From Frisingicoccus sp009929615 (GTDB lineage Bacteria > Bacillota > Clostridia > Lachnospirales > Lachnospiraceae), in the NCBI GenBank assembly GCA_028692275.1, contig JAQUXR010000010.1, positions 15,451 to 79,450 on the forward strand: a stretch of 64,000 nucleotides of DNA. The letters are read 5' to 3'. The notes beneath the pieces are model-generated. The model had not been told where the DNA came from. It saw only the letters and a program-made list of their open reading frames with translations, and did no database searches. This document shows positions 9,101-16,847 of this stretch, one piece after another. A program made the position numbers and the translations under genes. The stretch's first letter is position 1. Each line of letters begins with the position of its first letter.

Positions 9101-9620
9101 GTCCACCACCACCATTGGACGCTTTTAACATAACCGGATAGCCAATGAATTCTGCAGCATTCACTACATCATCATAGTTCTCAACAGCCTTGTCAACACC
9201 TGGTATAATTGGTACCTGTGCTGCTGTAGCCATCTTCTTTGAAGAAATCTTATCTCCCATAGCACGCATCAAATCTGCACTTGGCCCTATGAAGACAATG
9301 CCACTTTTTTCACATGCTTCTGCAAAATATGGATTTTCAGATAAAAATCCATAACCCGGATGAATGGCATCTACCTGGTGATTTTTTGCAATACGAATAA
9401 TTTCGTCAATGTCCAGATAGGCATCTACCGGCCCCTTCTCCGGATTCAGCAAATAAGCCTCATCCGCTTTTGTCCTGAATAACGCATACTTATCTTCCTT
9501 TGAAAAAATAGCTACCGTACCTATTCCCAGCTCATTTAAAGCACGGAAAATACGGATTGCAATTTCCCCACGGTTTGCTACCAGAACTTTCTTAAATTTT
9601 CTAATCCCTTGTTCTCCCAT
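6165..9620 (-). CDS. pyc: Pyruvate carboxylase, single-chain biotin enzyme
   Basis: Carboxylates pyruvate to oxaloacetate using ATP and bicarbonate, giving anaplerotic C4 units. At 1151 aa it has the full single-chain architecture. The biotin carboxylase starts KKVLVANRGEIAIRI, with ATP-grasp GGGGRGMRIV near residue 164. The carboxyltransferase begins DTTMRDAQQSL near residue 536. A C-terminal biotinyl domain carries AMKIE, with the biotin lysine about residue 1116. ATG 9620 follows GGAGGAATTGGG; an open extension to 9683 has no such site. Bounded by terminators on both sides, it is likely a single-gene transcript. Confidence 0.97.
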   Translation of the reverse strand: MGEQGIRKFKKVLVANRGEIAIRIFRALNELGIGTVAIFSKEDKYALFRTKADEAYLLNPEKGPVDAYLDIDEIIRIAKNHQVDAIHPGYGFLSENPYFAEACEKSGIVFIGPSADLMRAMGDKISSKKMATAAQVPIIPGVDKAVENYDDVVNAAEFIGYPVMLKASNGGGGRGMRIVNSADELEKAYREAREESRKAFGDEQIFIEKYLRSPKHIEVQILADNYGNVVHLYDRDCSVQRRHQKVVEYAPAFTVPDDVRKLIFESSIRLVKKVGYRNAGTLEFLVDDQNNPYFIEMNPRIQVEHTVSEMITGIDIVQSQIMVAEGYTLDSEEIGIPNQDAIQVNGYAIQTRITTEDPANNFLPDTGRINVYRSGSGAGLRLDGGNAYSGAEITPYYDSLLVKIISHDRTFIGAIRKSLRALKEMRIRGVKTNIQFLINVLNHEIFQSGKCYTTFIEETPELYELRKAQDRATKILEFIGDKIVNPANGEKPYLEPHRMPVFDEKKPVYGARDEFLKLGAEAFTQKILKEKKLYITDTTMRDAQQSLFATRMRTRDITDGAYAANAFLANAFSAEAWGGATYDTAYRFLKESPWRRLAELRKRMPNTLIQMLLRASNAVGYSNYPDNVVQEFIRISADRGIDVFRIFDSLNWTDNMKMPVETALETGKIVEGAICYTGDISNPNEKKYTLEYYMKKAKEIEAMGCHILTIKDMAGLLKPYAAKTLITELKKELKIPVNLHTHDTTGSGVSTVLMAAEAGVDIADMAIESMSSLTSQPSMNTIVATLQGTERETGLDLAELHELSEYYARVREVYKPFESGMCSPNSEIYKYEIPGGQYSNLLAQVKDMGEKDRFEDIKRLYKEANDLLGNIVKVTPTSKVVGDLAIFMFKNNLDKDNILTAGKDISYPESVVEYFKGMIGQPDGGFPAEFQKIVLKGAEPITVRPGTLLESVDIVAIENYLKGKFDLTPFTPLEVRQKAVSYALYPKVYEDYCVHLDAYNDVSQLESSVYFYGLKPREETVVTIGQGKTLIIKYISKTPADSDGKCTLTFEVNGAVREVLIEDKNELVHVNQRPKADKTEPRQIGSSIPGTVCQIFVKEGDKVDVNTPLLVVEAMKIETTIVSKTAGVVEKIYVSEGEKVNSEDLLVTFKL

Positions 9621-9663
9621 CCCAATTCCTCCATTCCTTCTCTCATCTCTAACTTTTAGAAAA

Positions 9664-9689
9664 TCGAAGGTGTTTGCACACACCTCCGA
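9664..9689 (-). terminator. Intrinsic terminator after the Crh-like gene
   Basis: Nine-base arms CGGAGGTGT and ACACCTTCG (one mismatch) with a short loop, followed by ATTTTCT on the minus strand. It lies 18 bases beyond the Crh-like stop codon and ends the uvrC-to-Crh block before pyc. Confidence 0.65.
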
Positions 9690-9706
9690 TTCAGGGACGA
9701 CTAGTT

Positions 9707-9964
9707 TTACTGTTGTCTTGATATATATTTGTCAATTGCATTGACAGCATCTGTCTCATCTGGACCGTTTGCTGTAATCGTAATTGTTTCTCCTTCTGAT
9801 AATCCCAAAGTCATCATACCCATGATGCTCTTTGCATTCACTTTCTTCTCCTGAATCTCTACGTAAATGCTGCTCTCATATTGGCTCGCCACCTGCACCA
9901 GTACCGCTACAGGACGTGCCTCCAAGCCCTTTGGAATGTTAATAGTCATACTCTTTGAAACCAT
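9707..9964 (-). CDS. crh: Crh-like HPr paralogue with Glu15 in place of His15
   Basis: An 85-aa HPr-fold protein. In HPr the active-site sequence is GLHARPA with phospho-His15; here residues 13-18 are GLEARP, so the PEP-dependent phosphorylation site is absent. The regulatory serine remains at position 46 (NAKSIMGMM), the target of HPr kinase, which is encoded nearby at 13831-14778. In Bacillus, Crh has Gln15 and lies directly after whiA, the same arrangement as here. It probably acts as a Ser46-phosphorylated catabolite co-effector, not as a PTS carrier. That role is inferred from the family; the missing His and the retained Ser are seen directly. Confidence 0.85.
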   Translation of the reverse strand: MVSKSMTINIPKGLEARPVAVLVQVASQYESSIYVEIQEKKVNAKSIMGMMTLGLSEGETITITANGPDETDAVNAIDKYISRQQ

Positions 9965-9995
9965 AATTGTACCTTGCCCTTCTACCTTTAGTTCG

Positions 9996-10946
9996 TCAGC
10001 CTCTAGTCCTTAATTCATCCGCCAAAAAACTTAATTTTCGCAATCGGTGATTCACACCGGACTTTCCTACAGGAATTGACAATAAATTTCCCAGTTCAAC
10101 AAGCGATGCTTCCGGATATTCCAGTCTCAACTGGGCAATCTCCCTCAATCCATCTGTCAATTCACCGAACCCAACTGTATCGCGGATATAAGTGATATCC
10201 TCAATCTGTTTAACAGCTGCGGATACGGTCTTTGAAATATTAGCCGTTTCGCAATTCACGCGGCGATTTACCGAATTTCGCATCTCCTTCAGAATCCGTA
10301 TGTTCTCCAGTTCCATAAGTGAAACATGCGCTTCCATGACATTCAGTATATCCACAATCTGAGATGCTTCTTTGATATAGACCACGTGGTACTTCTTCCG
10401 GAGAATCCACTTGCCATCAATATTAAAAACCTTCATCATATCGCAAATCTGCTGTGCCCGCTCAAAGCTGGTACATACAATTTCAAAATGATAGGTTTTC
10501 TCCGGTTCACTGATGGAGCCGGCACATAAAAATGCGCCACGTAAAAACGCCCGTTTACAACAGGCTTTTCGAAGAATCAGTGGATCAACTTTTGTGTAGT
10601 CTGCCGCGAATTCCTCGCCGTCATTCATCATCTTTACTGAGGCTAAAACTTTCCTCGCCGCTGTATCATCACGAACCTCTAATATGTAGGTGCGGCTTTT
10701 CCCAGTATGCATATGACTTCTGACGCACACGTTACATTCTATATTATATGTTTTTTTCAATAATGTAAAGTATTTTCTTGCAACAGATAAATTTTCTGTA
10801 TGAACTTTTATGGAAATTCTTTCCAATTCATCTTTTGTGATTTTTCCACACAAACTTAAAATTGCTGCCGTTTCAGCAATCCTGCAATGCATGGCTGCTC
10901 CTGTCTGGTAGGCCAACTCTTCCTTCACCCGACTGGAAAATGACAT
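9996..10946 (-). CDS. whiA: WhiA DNA-binding regulator
   Basis: At 316 aa it has the usual WhiA length: an N-terminal homing-endonuclease-like fold without catalytic residues, then a C-terminal helix-turn-helix (LRLEYPEASLVELGNLL, about residues 272-288). WhiA binds DNA and affects cell division and sporulation in Gram-positive bacteria. The start MSFSSRVKEELA is conserved. It lies between rapZ and the Crh-like gene with gaps of about 30 bases, the same neighbours as in Bacillus except that the yvcK/mgfK gene is missing from between rapZ and whiA. Confidence 0.95.
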   Translation of the reverse strand: MSFSSRVKEELAYQTGAAMHCRIAETAAILSLCGKITKDELERISIKVHTENLSVARKYFTLLKKTYNIECNVCVRSHMHTGKSRTYILEVRDDTAARKVLASVKMMNDGEEFAADYTKVDPLILRKACCKRAFLRGAFLCAGSISEPEKTYHFEIVCTSFERAQQICDMMKVFNIDGKWILRKKYHVVYIKEASQIVDILNVMEAHVSLMELENIRILKEMRNSVNRRVNCETANISKTVSAAVKQIEDITYIRDTVGFGELTDGLREIAQLRLEYPEASLVELGNLLSIPVGKSGVNHRLRKLSFLADELRTRG

Positions 10947-10975
10947 GATACCACTCCCATCTATCTTTAACAGAA

Positions 10976-11857
10976 CTATTCGGATTTATTTCTTCTTTGG
11001 TCGTTTGAAATATCTCTGTGCTCTGCTTTTATGCTATAATTTCTCTCTTCAAAACGTCTGAATAATTCATTTGTTATGGTTACGGAACGATGTTTTCCAC
11101 CGGTACAGCCTATGCCAATAACCAGCTGATTTTTTCCTTCTTTAATATACTGTGGCACTAAAAAAGTCAGCAAATCTTCGATTTTATTCAAGAAAATCTC
11201 AGCCTCTTTGCAATTCATCACGTAATCCTGAACTTCTTTATCATTACCTGTCTTTTTTTTCAGATTTTCTTCATAGTAAGGATTCGGAAGAAAACGCACA
11301 TCAAAAACCAGGTCTGCATCTGCCGGAATGCCATATTTAAATCCAAAGGACAGAACCGTCATATAAAAGTTTCTATAAGGTTCATTTTTAACAAATATTT
11401 TATCTACTTCGCCCTTTAAATCACGAACAAGCATCTGGCTCGTATCAATGATATAATCCGCCCTTTGCTTGAGAAAATGCATCTTCTTGCGTTCACTGCT
11501 GATACCATCTTCAATACGTCCATGAGCTGCCAGCGGATGCTGTCTCCGAGTCTCTTTATAACGTTTAATTAACACGCCATCATCACAGTCTAAATATAAA
11601 ATTTCGTACTGGATTCCCAAGGCTGCCAGACTTTCCAGAACCTTATTCACCGTTGCCAGGCCCTCGCCGCTTCGTATATCAATACCAAGAGCAGCTTTTG
11701 GCACAGCTCCTGCCTCCGTTCCCGAAACAAGTTCTGCAAATTTAGGCAGCAAAGGCACCGGCAGGTTATCTACGCAAAAATAGCCTGCATCCTCTAACAT
11801 CTTTAATACGGAACTTTTTCCTGCTCCTGACATCCCTGTAACAATGACAAAACGCAT
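10976..11857 (-). CDS. rapZ: RapZ/YvcJ family nucleotide-binding protein
   Basis: A 293-aa P-loop protein with Walker A GMSGAGKSS at residues 8-16 and the family's VDNLP motif near residue 29. The conserved C-terminal GIGCTGGKHRSVT stretch is near residue 250. In enteric bacteria RapZ controls GlmS levels through small RNAs; in Firmicutes the orthologue YvcJ is a GTPase/ATPase of less clear role. The neighbours murB and whiA support a link to cell-wall precursor control. It is followed by whiA after 29 bases. Confidence 0.93.
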   Translation of the reverse strand: MRFVIVTGMSGAGKSSVLKMLEDAGYFCVDNLPVPLLPKFAELVSGTEAGAVPKAALGIDIRSGEGLATVNKVLESLAALGIQYEILYLDCDDGVLIKRYKETRRQHPLAAHGRIEDGISSERKKMHFLKQRADYIIDTSQMLVRDLKGEVDKIFVKNEPYRNFYMTVLSFGFKYGIPADADLVFDVRFLPNPYYEENLKKKTGNDKEVQDYVMNCKEAEIFLNKIEDLLTFLVPQYIKEGKNQLVIGIGCTGGKHRSVTITNELFRRFEERNYSIKAEHRDISNDQRRNKSE

Positions 11858-11872
11858 TTATCTGCCTCCTGA

Positions 11873-12796
11873 TTAAAACTCGCCAAGCATTCGTATCTCC
11901 GGCTCCAAATGTACACCGAATTCAGCAAATACTTTCGCATCTACATCCTTCATTAACTGACGGACATCCTTTGCTGATGCCTCTCCTGTGTTAACGACAA
12001 AGCCGCTATGTTTTTCTGACACCATGGCATCTCCGACACGATACCCCTTAAGGCCCGCATCCTGAATCAGTTTCCCTGCGAAATATCCCTCCGGACGTTT
12101 AAAGGTACTTCCGGCACTCGGGTACTCCAAAGGCTGTTTTTCTTTTCTCTGCCGGGATAAATCATCCACCTCCGACATGATTTCATCAACGCTGCCCTTT
12201 GTTACTTCAAGAACTGCTGAAAGGACAATCAACTGTTCCTTTTGAACCCGGCTTGTCCGGTAACCCAGTTTCAGTTCATCTTTTGTTAATTCCAGAACGT
12301 TACCTTCCATATCTACAGTCCGCACCGACTGTAAAACCTGTTTCATCTCTCCACCGTAGGCACCGGCGTTCATTGTCACACCACCGCCCAGTGTTCCCGG
12401 AATACCTGTGGCAAATTCAAGTCCGGTGTAACCCTTGGCTGAAATAAGTTTTGCCATTCTCGCCAGCATAATCCCGGAACCGGCATAGATGCGCAGCTGT
12501 CCGTTTCCCTCGATTTCCTCGAAATCCAGTGCATCCATCGTTTTACATATTTTAAAAATGACGCCACGAAAACCTTTATCTCCAACGAGCAGATTGCTTC
12601 CATTTCCAATAACATATACCGGAATAAGATGCTTTCTGCACCATTTTAATCCATCAATAAATTCTTCTTCTGTTCCCGGACATACAAGTACATCCGCAGG
12701 ACCTCCTATACGGAAAGTCGTATGATTTTTCATTGGCTCATTTTCCAGCACCTGACCTTCAGTAATCACTGTTTTCATTTGCTCTGCTAATGTCAT
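11873..12796 (-). CDS. murB: UDP-N-acetylenolpyruvoylglucosamine reductase
   Basis: Reduces UDP-GlcNAc-enolpyruvate to UDP-MurNAc with NADPH and FAD, the second step of peptidoglycan precursor synthesis. The 307-aa protein is a type II (Gram-positive) MurB. Visible motifs are TFRIGGPADVLV, the FAD-binding GNGSNLLVGDKG (about residue 63), TMNAGAYGG, and the catalytic serine region SAGSTFKRP near residue 227. It lies 15 bases before rapZ in the same block. Confidence 0.96.
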   Translation of the reverse strand: MTLAEQMKTVITEGQVLENEPMKNHTTFRIGGPADVLVCPGTEEEFIDGLKWCRKHLIPVYVIGNGSNLLVGDKGFRGVIFKICKTMDALDFEEIEGNGQLRIYAGSGIMLARMAKLISAKGYTGLEFATGIPGTLGGGVTMNAGAYGGEMKQVLQSVRTVDMEGNVLELTKDELKLGYRTSRVQKEQLIVLSAVLEVTKGSVDEIMSEVDDLSRQRKEKQPLEYPSAGSTFKRPEGYFAGKLIQDAGLKGYRVGDAMVSEKHSGFVVNTGEASAKDVRQLMKDVDAKVFAEFGVHLEPEIRMLGEF

Positions 12797-12823
12797 AAGC
12801 CCGGACCTCTCAATCTATCTTTT

Positions 12824-13813
12824 TTAAAGCAGCATTTCTGACAATATCCGATAAGCCGCACCGGTAATTCCCGCCTGGTTTCCAAGCTCACCAAGCCTTA
12901 TCGGTGTATCTTTCATCGTATGAAAGGCCTGCTGTCGAAAATACTTTTCAACCTTCGCCCTCAGATATTCACCGGCACCGGCAACCCCGCCACCAATTAA
13001 TATCCGCTCCGGATTCATTACTGCACAAACAGCAGCAATTCCCCGGCCCAAATAAAAGGCTGCTTTTTCTACTATCTCATCCGCCAGTAAATCACCGGCT
13101 TTTCCAGCATCCAACACATCTTTGGCATCTAAATGCCCTGTCTCTCTCACGAGTTCTCGCAACACAGAGTCCATCGTCTTTTTTTCAAGACACACTTTGG
13201 CATAAGCGGCAATACCCGTTGCTGAAGCTATCTGTTCCAGACATCCCCTGTTGCCACAGCTGCAGGTACTGATAATATCCGCTTCGTCTACACAGCAGAT
13301 GTGTCCAATCTCGCCTGCAGAGCCCCAGGCTCCGTCAAAAATCTTTCCATCAACAACTATTCCGCCGCCAATACCTGTCCCCAAAGTTACCATCACCAGG
13401 CTTTTACTCTGGCGTCCGCCTCCCTGCCACAGTTCGCCCAAGGCAGCTGCATTGGCATCATTGGCCGCACGTACCAGAAATCTTTGCGATTCACAGGAAA
13501 AACTGTTTTCCAGACAAATTGCAAGTTCGCCTGCAACATCCTTGTCGCCCCATCCCAGATTCACACATCCTTGGACATGACGGCTATCTGTAACCGGTCC
13601 CGGCACTCCAATGCCAACGCCAATAATCGATGTCGCATCAATTCCCCGTTTCCGGCACACTTTCTCAATAGAATCCGCAATCTCCGGTAAAATTTCTGTT
13701 CCCATATTCTTCGTATTTGTCGGAATGGACCATTTTTCTAAAAGGGTGTCTGCAAAAAGCCCAAACTTCACCTCAGTACCGCCAACATCTACCCCAATAA
13801 CAAATTTCTTCAT
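12824..13813 (-). CDS. ROK-family sugar kinase (glucokinase-like)
   Basis: A 329-aa ROK protein with N-terminal ATP motif GVDVGGTEVKFGLF, the sugar-binding and catalytic segment GIGVPGPV, and the zinc motif CSCGNRGCLEQ near residue 189. It has no N-terminal helix-turn-helix, so it is an enzyme and not a ROK repressor. Glucokinase is the likeliest activity, but N-acetylmannosamine or other hexose kinases share these motifs. I prefer ATG 13813; ATG 13825 is four codons upstream with almost no spacing to its ribosome site. Its place next to hprK fits sugar-status signalling. Confidence 0.85.
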   Translation of the reverse strand: MKKFVIGVDVGGTEVKFGLFADTLLEKWSIPTNTKNMGTEILPEIADSIEKVCRKRGIDATSIIGVGIGVPGPVTDSRHVQGCVNLGWGDKDVAGELAICLENSFSCESQRFLVRAANDANAAALGELWQGGGRQSKSLVMVTLGTGIGGGIVVDGKIFDGAWGSAGEIGHICCVDEADIISTCSCGNRGCLEQIASATGIAAYAKVCLEKKTMDSVLRELVRETGHLDAKDVLDAGKAGDLLADEIVEKAAFYLGRGIAAVCAVMNPERILIGGGVAGAGEYLRAKVEKYFRQQAFHTMKDTPIRLGELGNQAGITGAAYRILSEMLL

Positions 13814-13830
13814 CTCACAGCACATCCTGT

Positions 13831-14778
13831 TTATTCTGAATCTGAATATCTGCCTGTCACACGACGGTATAATTCATGAGCCGCATTATATCCCATCTGT
13901 TTCTGGCGATGATTAATCGCTGCTGATTCAACAATAACTGCCACATTACGTCCCGGACGAATCGGAATTGAATGACATACAACCTTATTGCCGAGATATT
14001 CTGTATACTGCTCATCCAATCCAAGGCGGTCATATTCTCTTTCTCTGTTCCATTCCTCCAGCTTAATAACAAGGCTGATATTCTGAATCTCTTTAACACT
14101 CTGAATACCAAAGAGTGTCTTTACATCCACAATGCCGATACCACGAAGTTCAATAAAATATCTGGTAATATCCGGTGCCGTACCAATCAGCTCTGTATCA
14201 CTGATTTTTTTAATCTCAACAACATCATCTGAAACCAGACGGTGACCACGTTTAATCAGTTCCAAAGCAGCTTCACTTTTACCAATGCCACTTTCACCGA
14301 TAATCAGCACACCTTCACCAAATACATCCACTAAAACACCATGAATAGAAATTCTAGGTGCCAGTTCTGCCTGAAGCATACGAATCGCTTTATTCATAAA
14401 ACCACAAGTACCATTTGGATAAAGAAGCAGAGGAATCTGATATCGGGTAGCCATCTCTATAACTTCTTCTGCCGGTTTTAAATCACGACAGAATACCATA
14501 CACGGAATACCTGCTTGAAAAATTCTTTCATACACCTGCAGGCCATGATCCGAATAATTCTTTTCAACATAGGCACTTTCTACCATGCCCACAATCTGAA
14601 GCCGTTCAAAGTCAAAGTGTTCAAAAAATCCTGCCAGCTGAAGTGCCGGACGATTGACATCGGACTGATGAATCTCCACTTTCTCCACATCAACCTCTGG
14701 ATTCAAAAGGGTCAAATTTAAGGGTTCCATGATTTTACTTAATTTTACGTTGTAATTTGCCGGTATATTATCAAACAT
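13831..14778 (-). CDS. hprK: HPr kinase/phosphorylase
   Basis: Phosphorylates and dephosphorylates Ser46 of HPr and Crh in response to glycolytic intermediates, the core sensor of Firmicute carbon catabolite control. The 315-aa protein has Walker A GESGIGKSE near residue 153, the HprK signature with RLVSDDVVEIK after it, and a C-terminal IRPGRNVAVIVE stretch. The neighbouring Crh-like protein is a likely substrate. It is followed within 18 bases by the ROK kinase gene. Confidence 0.95.
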   Translation of the reverse strand: MFDNIPANYNVKLSKIMEPLNLTLLNPEVDVEKVEIHQSDVNRPALQLAGFFEHFDFERLQIVGMVESAYVEKNYSDHGLQVYERIFQAGIPCMVFCRDLKPAEEVIEMATRYQIPLLLYPNGTCGFMNKAIRMLQAELAPRISIHGVLVDVFGEGVLIIGESGIGKSEAALELIKRGHRLVSDDVVEIKKISDTELIGTAPDITRYFIELRGIGIVDVKTLFGIQSVKEIQNISLVIKLEEWNREREYDRLGLDEQYTEYLGNKVVCHSIPIRPGRNVAVIVESAAINHRQKQMGYNAAHELYRRVTGRYSDSE

Positions 14779-14835
14779 CTTTTTACCCCTTTCAGTAATT
14801 AATTATTATCATCATACCATATGACTATCATAACA

Positions 14836-16707
14836 TCAATGTGATACTTCCTGTCGAAAGAAAGCATATACAGCTTCTGCTGCCGCTTCATTCATTGATG
14901 GTATTTGTTTAAGTTCCTCCACCTGGGCATCTCGAATCTTCTGGATATCTCCATAATAACGCATCAAAGCCTTTCGTCGTGTTTCTCCAATGCCCGGAAT
15001 ATCTTCGAGAATAGAACGCACCTGGGTCTTACTTCGAAGACTTCGATGAAACTCAATGGCAAAGCGATGGGCCTCGTCCTGAATACGCGTCACGAGATGA
15101 AACGCCTCCGCACTCTTTTCTATGCCATATTCTTCATCTTCAAAGTAGATTCCCCGGGTTCGATGGAAATCGTCCTTTACCATACCACAAACCGGAATAT
15201 CCAGCCCCAGTTCCATTAATACTTTGTTGGCAATATTTACCTGGCCTTTACCACCATCCATCAAAATCAAATCCGGGAACTGGGAAAAACTTCCCATGGA
15301 CCAGTCCATCTTTTTCTCATCTAGTTCTTTCTGTTCACGAAGGCCATGATTAAACCGCCTTTTCAGCACCTCTTCCAAACTATGATAATCATCCTGGCCT
15401 TGAATATCCCGTATTTTAAATTTCCTATAGGCACTCCGCTTCGGCTTTCCTTTTTCATAAACAACCATGGAACCTACTTTTTCAAAGCCGCTGATATTCG
15501 AAATATCATAGGCTTCCATCCGGTTCAAAAGAGGCAGTCCAAGAAGGTCTGCTAACTCACGGACAGCACCGATAGTTCTGGCTTCCTCACGTTTTAGTTT
15601 TTCACTGTCTTTATTTAAAATATTGAGGGCATTTTTACAGGCCAGTTCGACCAGCCGTTCTTTTTGTCCCTTCTTCGGCACTCGGAAGTTAACTTTCTGT
15701 CCACGTTTTTCAGACAGCCACTGAAGAATAATGTCTGAATCTTCAATCTCCTCTGGAAGCATCAATTCCCTTGGAACAAAGGGGGATTCCCCATAAAACT
15801 GTTTTACAAAGGATGTGAGCACCTCCGACCGGCTCTCGCTTTCTACACCGGTCAGATAATAATGGTCTCTGCCAATCAGACGTCCATTTCTTATAAAGAA
15901 GACCTGAACAACAGCTTCATTGCCGGCTCTGGCCAAACCAATAACATCCCTCTCTTCCATTTGGGAGCCGCTGACCTTCTGTTTCTCTGTAATCTGCCGG
16001 ACACTCTGTATCAAATCTCGATATTCAATGGCTTTTTCATAATCCATGGCCTCGGATGCCGTCATCATCTTATCTGTCAGCATCTGAATGACCGGCTCAT
16101 AATTACCTCCCAGGAATTGCAGTACCTGCTGTATCTGCTTCTGATAATCTTCACGGGAAATCTCTCCCTGACAGGGTGCATTACACTGACCAATATGATA
16201 ATACAAACATGGCCGTCCAATACCAATATCCTTTGGCAGATTTCTGTGGCAGCTTCGTATGCGATAAATCTTTCGCAGCAGTTCTATCGTATCCTTTACC
16301 GCGCCTGCACTGGTATAGGGCCCAAAATATTTGGATTTGTCCTTTTTCATAAGTCTCGAAAAAAGAATTCTTGGATAGGGTTCTCCTGTTGTAACCTTAA
16401 TATAGGGATAGGTTTTGTCATCCGTCAGCATCGTATTATACTTTGGACGATATTCTTTAATCAAATTACACTCAAGAACCAGTGCTTCTAATTCCGAGTC
16501 GGTAATAATATATTCAAAACGGGCAATGTGGCTGACCATACGTATAATCTTCTCTGATTTATTACGGCTGCTCTGAAAATACTGACGCACCCGGTTTTTC
16601 AGACTAATTGCTTTTCCCACATAAATAATTTCATCCTGCTCATTATGCATCAGGTAGACGCCGGGTTTGGCCGGAAGCTTTTTCAATTCTTCTTCAATAT
16701 CAAACAT
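14836..16707 (-). CDS. uvrC: Excinuclease ABC subunit C
   Basis: Makes both incisions during nucleotide excision repair in complex with UvrB. The 623-aa protein shows the N-terminal GIY-YIG nuclease (KPGVYLMHNEQDEIIYVGKA, about residues 14-33). A UVR motif (AMDYEKAIEYRDLI, about residue 216), the RNase H-like C-terminal nuclease core (LILMDGGKGQVN), and two helix-hairpin-helix units (LEDIPGIGETRRKAL) follow. Normal length and no disruption. It lies first in the block that continues with hprK. Confidence 0.97.
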   Translation of the reverse strand: MFDIEEELKKLPAKPGVYLMHNEQDEIIYVGKAISLKNRVRQYFQSSRNKSEKIIRMVSHIARFEYIITDSELEALVLECNLIKEYRPKYNTMLTDDKTYPYIKVTTGEPYPRILFSRLMKKDKSKYFGPYTSAGAVKDTIELLRKIYRIRSCHRNLPKDIGIGRPCLYYHIGQCNAPCQGEISREDYQKQIQQVLQFLGGNYEPVIQMLTDKMMTASEAMDYEKAIEYRDLIQSVRQITEKQKVSGSQMEERDVIGLARAGNEAVVQVFFIRNGRLIGRDHYYLTGVESESRSEVLTSFVKQFYGESPFVPRELMLPEEIEDSDIILQWLSEKRGQKVNFRVPKKGQKERLVELACKNALNILNKDSEKLKREEARTIGAVRELADLLGLPLLNRMEAYDISNISGFEKVGSMVVYEKGKPKRSAYRKFKIRDIQGQDDYHSLEEVLKRRFNHGLREQKELDEKKMDWSMGSFSQFPDLILMDGGKGQVNIANKVLMELGLDIPVCGMVKDDFHRTRGIYFEDEEYGIEKSAEAFHLVTRIQDEAHRFAIEFHRSLRSKTQVRSILEDIPGIGETRRKALMRYYGDIQKIRDAQVEELKQIPSMNEAAAEAVYAFFRQEVSH

Positions 16708-16779
16708 CTCGGAATCTCCTCTCTAATATTCATTCCTAATTCATTTTAATCATATCACAAAACTTTTATACGAACCAGT

Positions 16780-16818
16780 AAAAAGGGAAGCTCCCATCAA
16801 AAGAATGGAAACTTCCCA
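16780..16818 (-). terminator. Intrinsic terminator after ftsH
   Basis: GGGAAGTTTCCAT and ATGGGAGCTTCCC arms enclose seven bases and are followed by TTTTT on the minus strand. It lies 30 bases beyond the ftsH stop codon and separates ftsH from uvrC. Confidence 0.85.
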
Positions 16819-16847
16819 AAATTATATCTTCTATATATAGTAGTTTT

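Noticed and set aside
15862..16491. 209-codon plus-strand open frame inside uvrC
   Set aside because: Antisense to the conserved uvrC coding sequence; no ribosome site and no motif.
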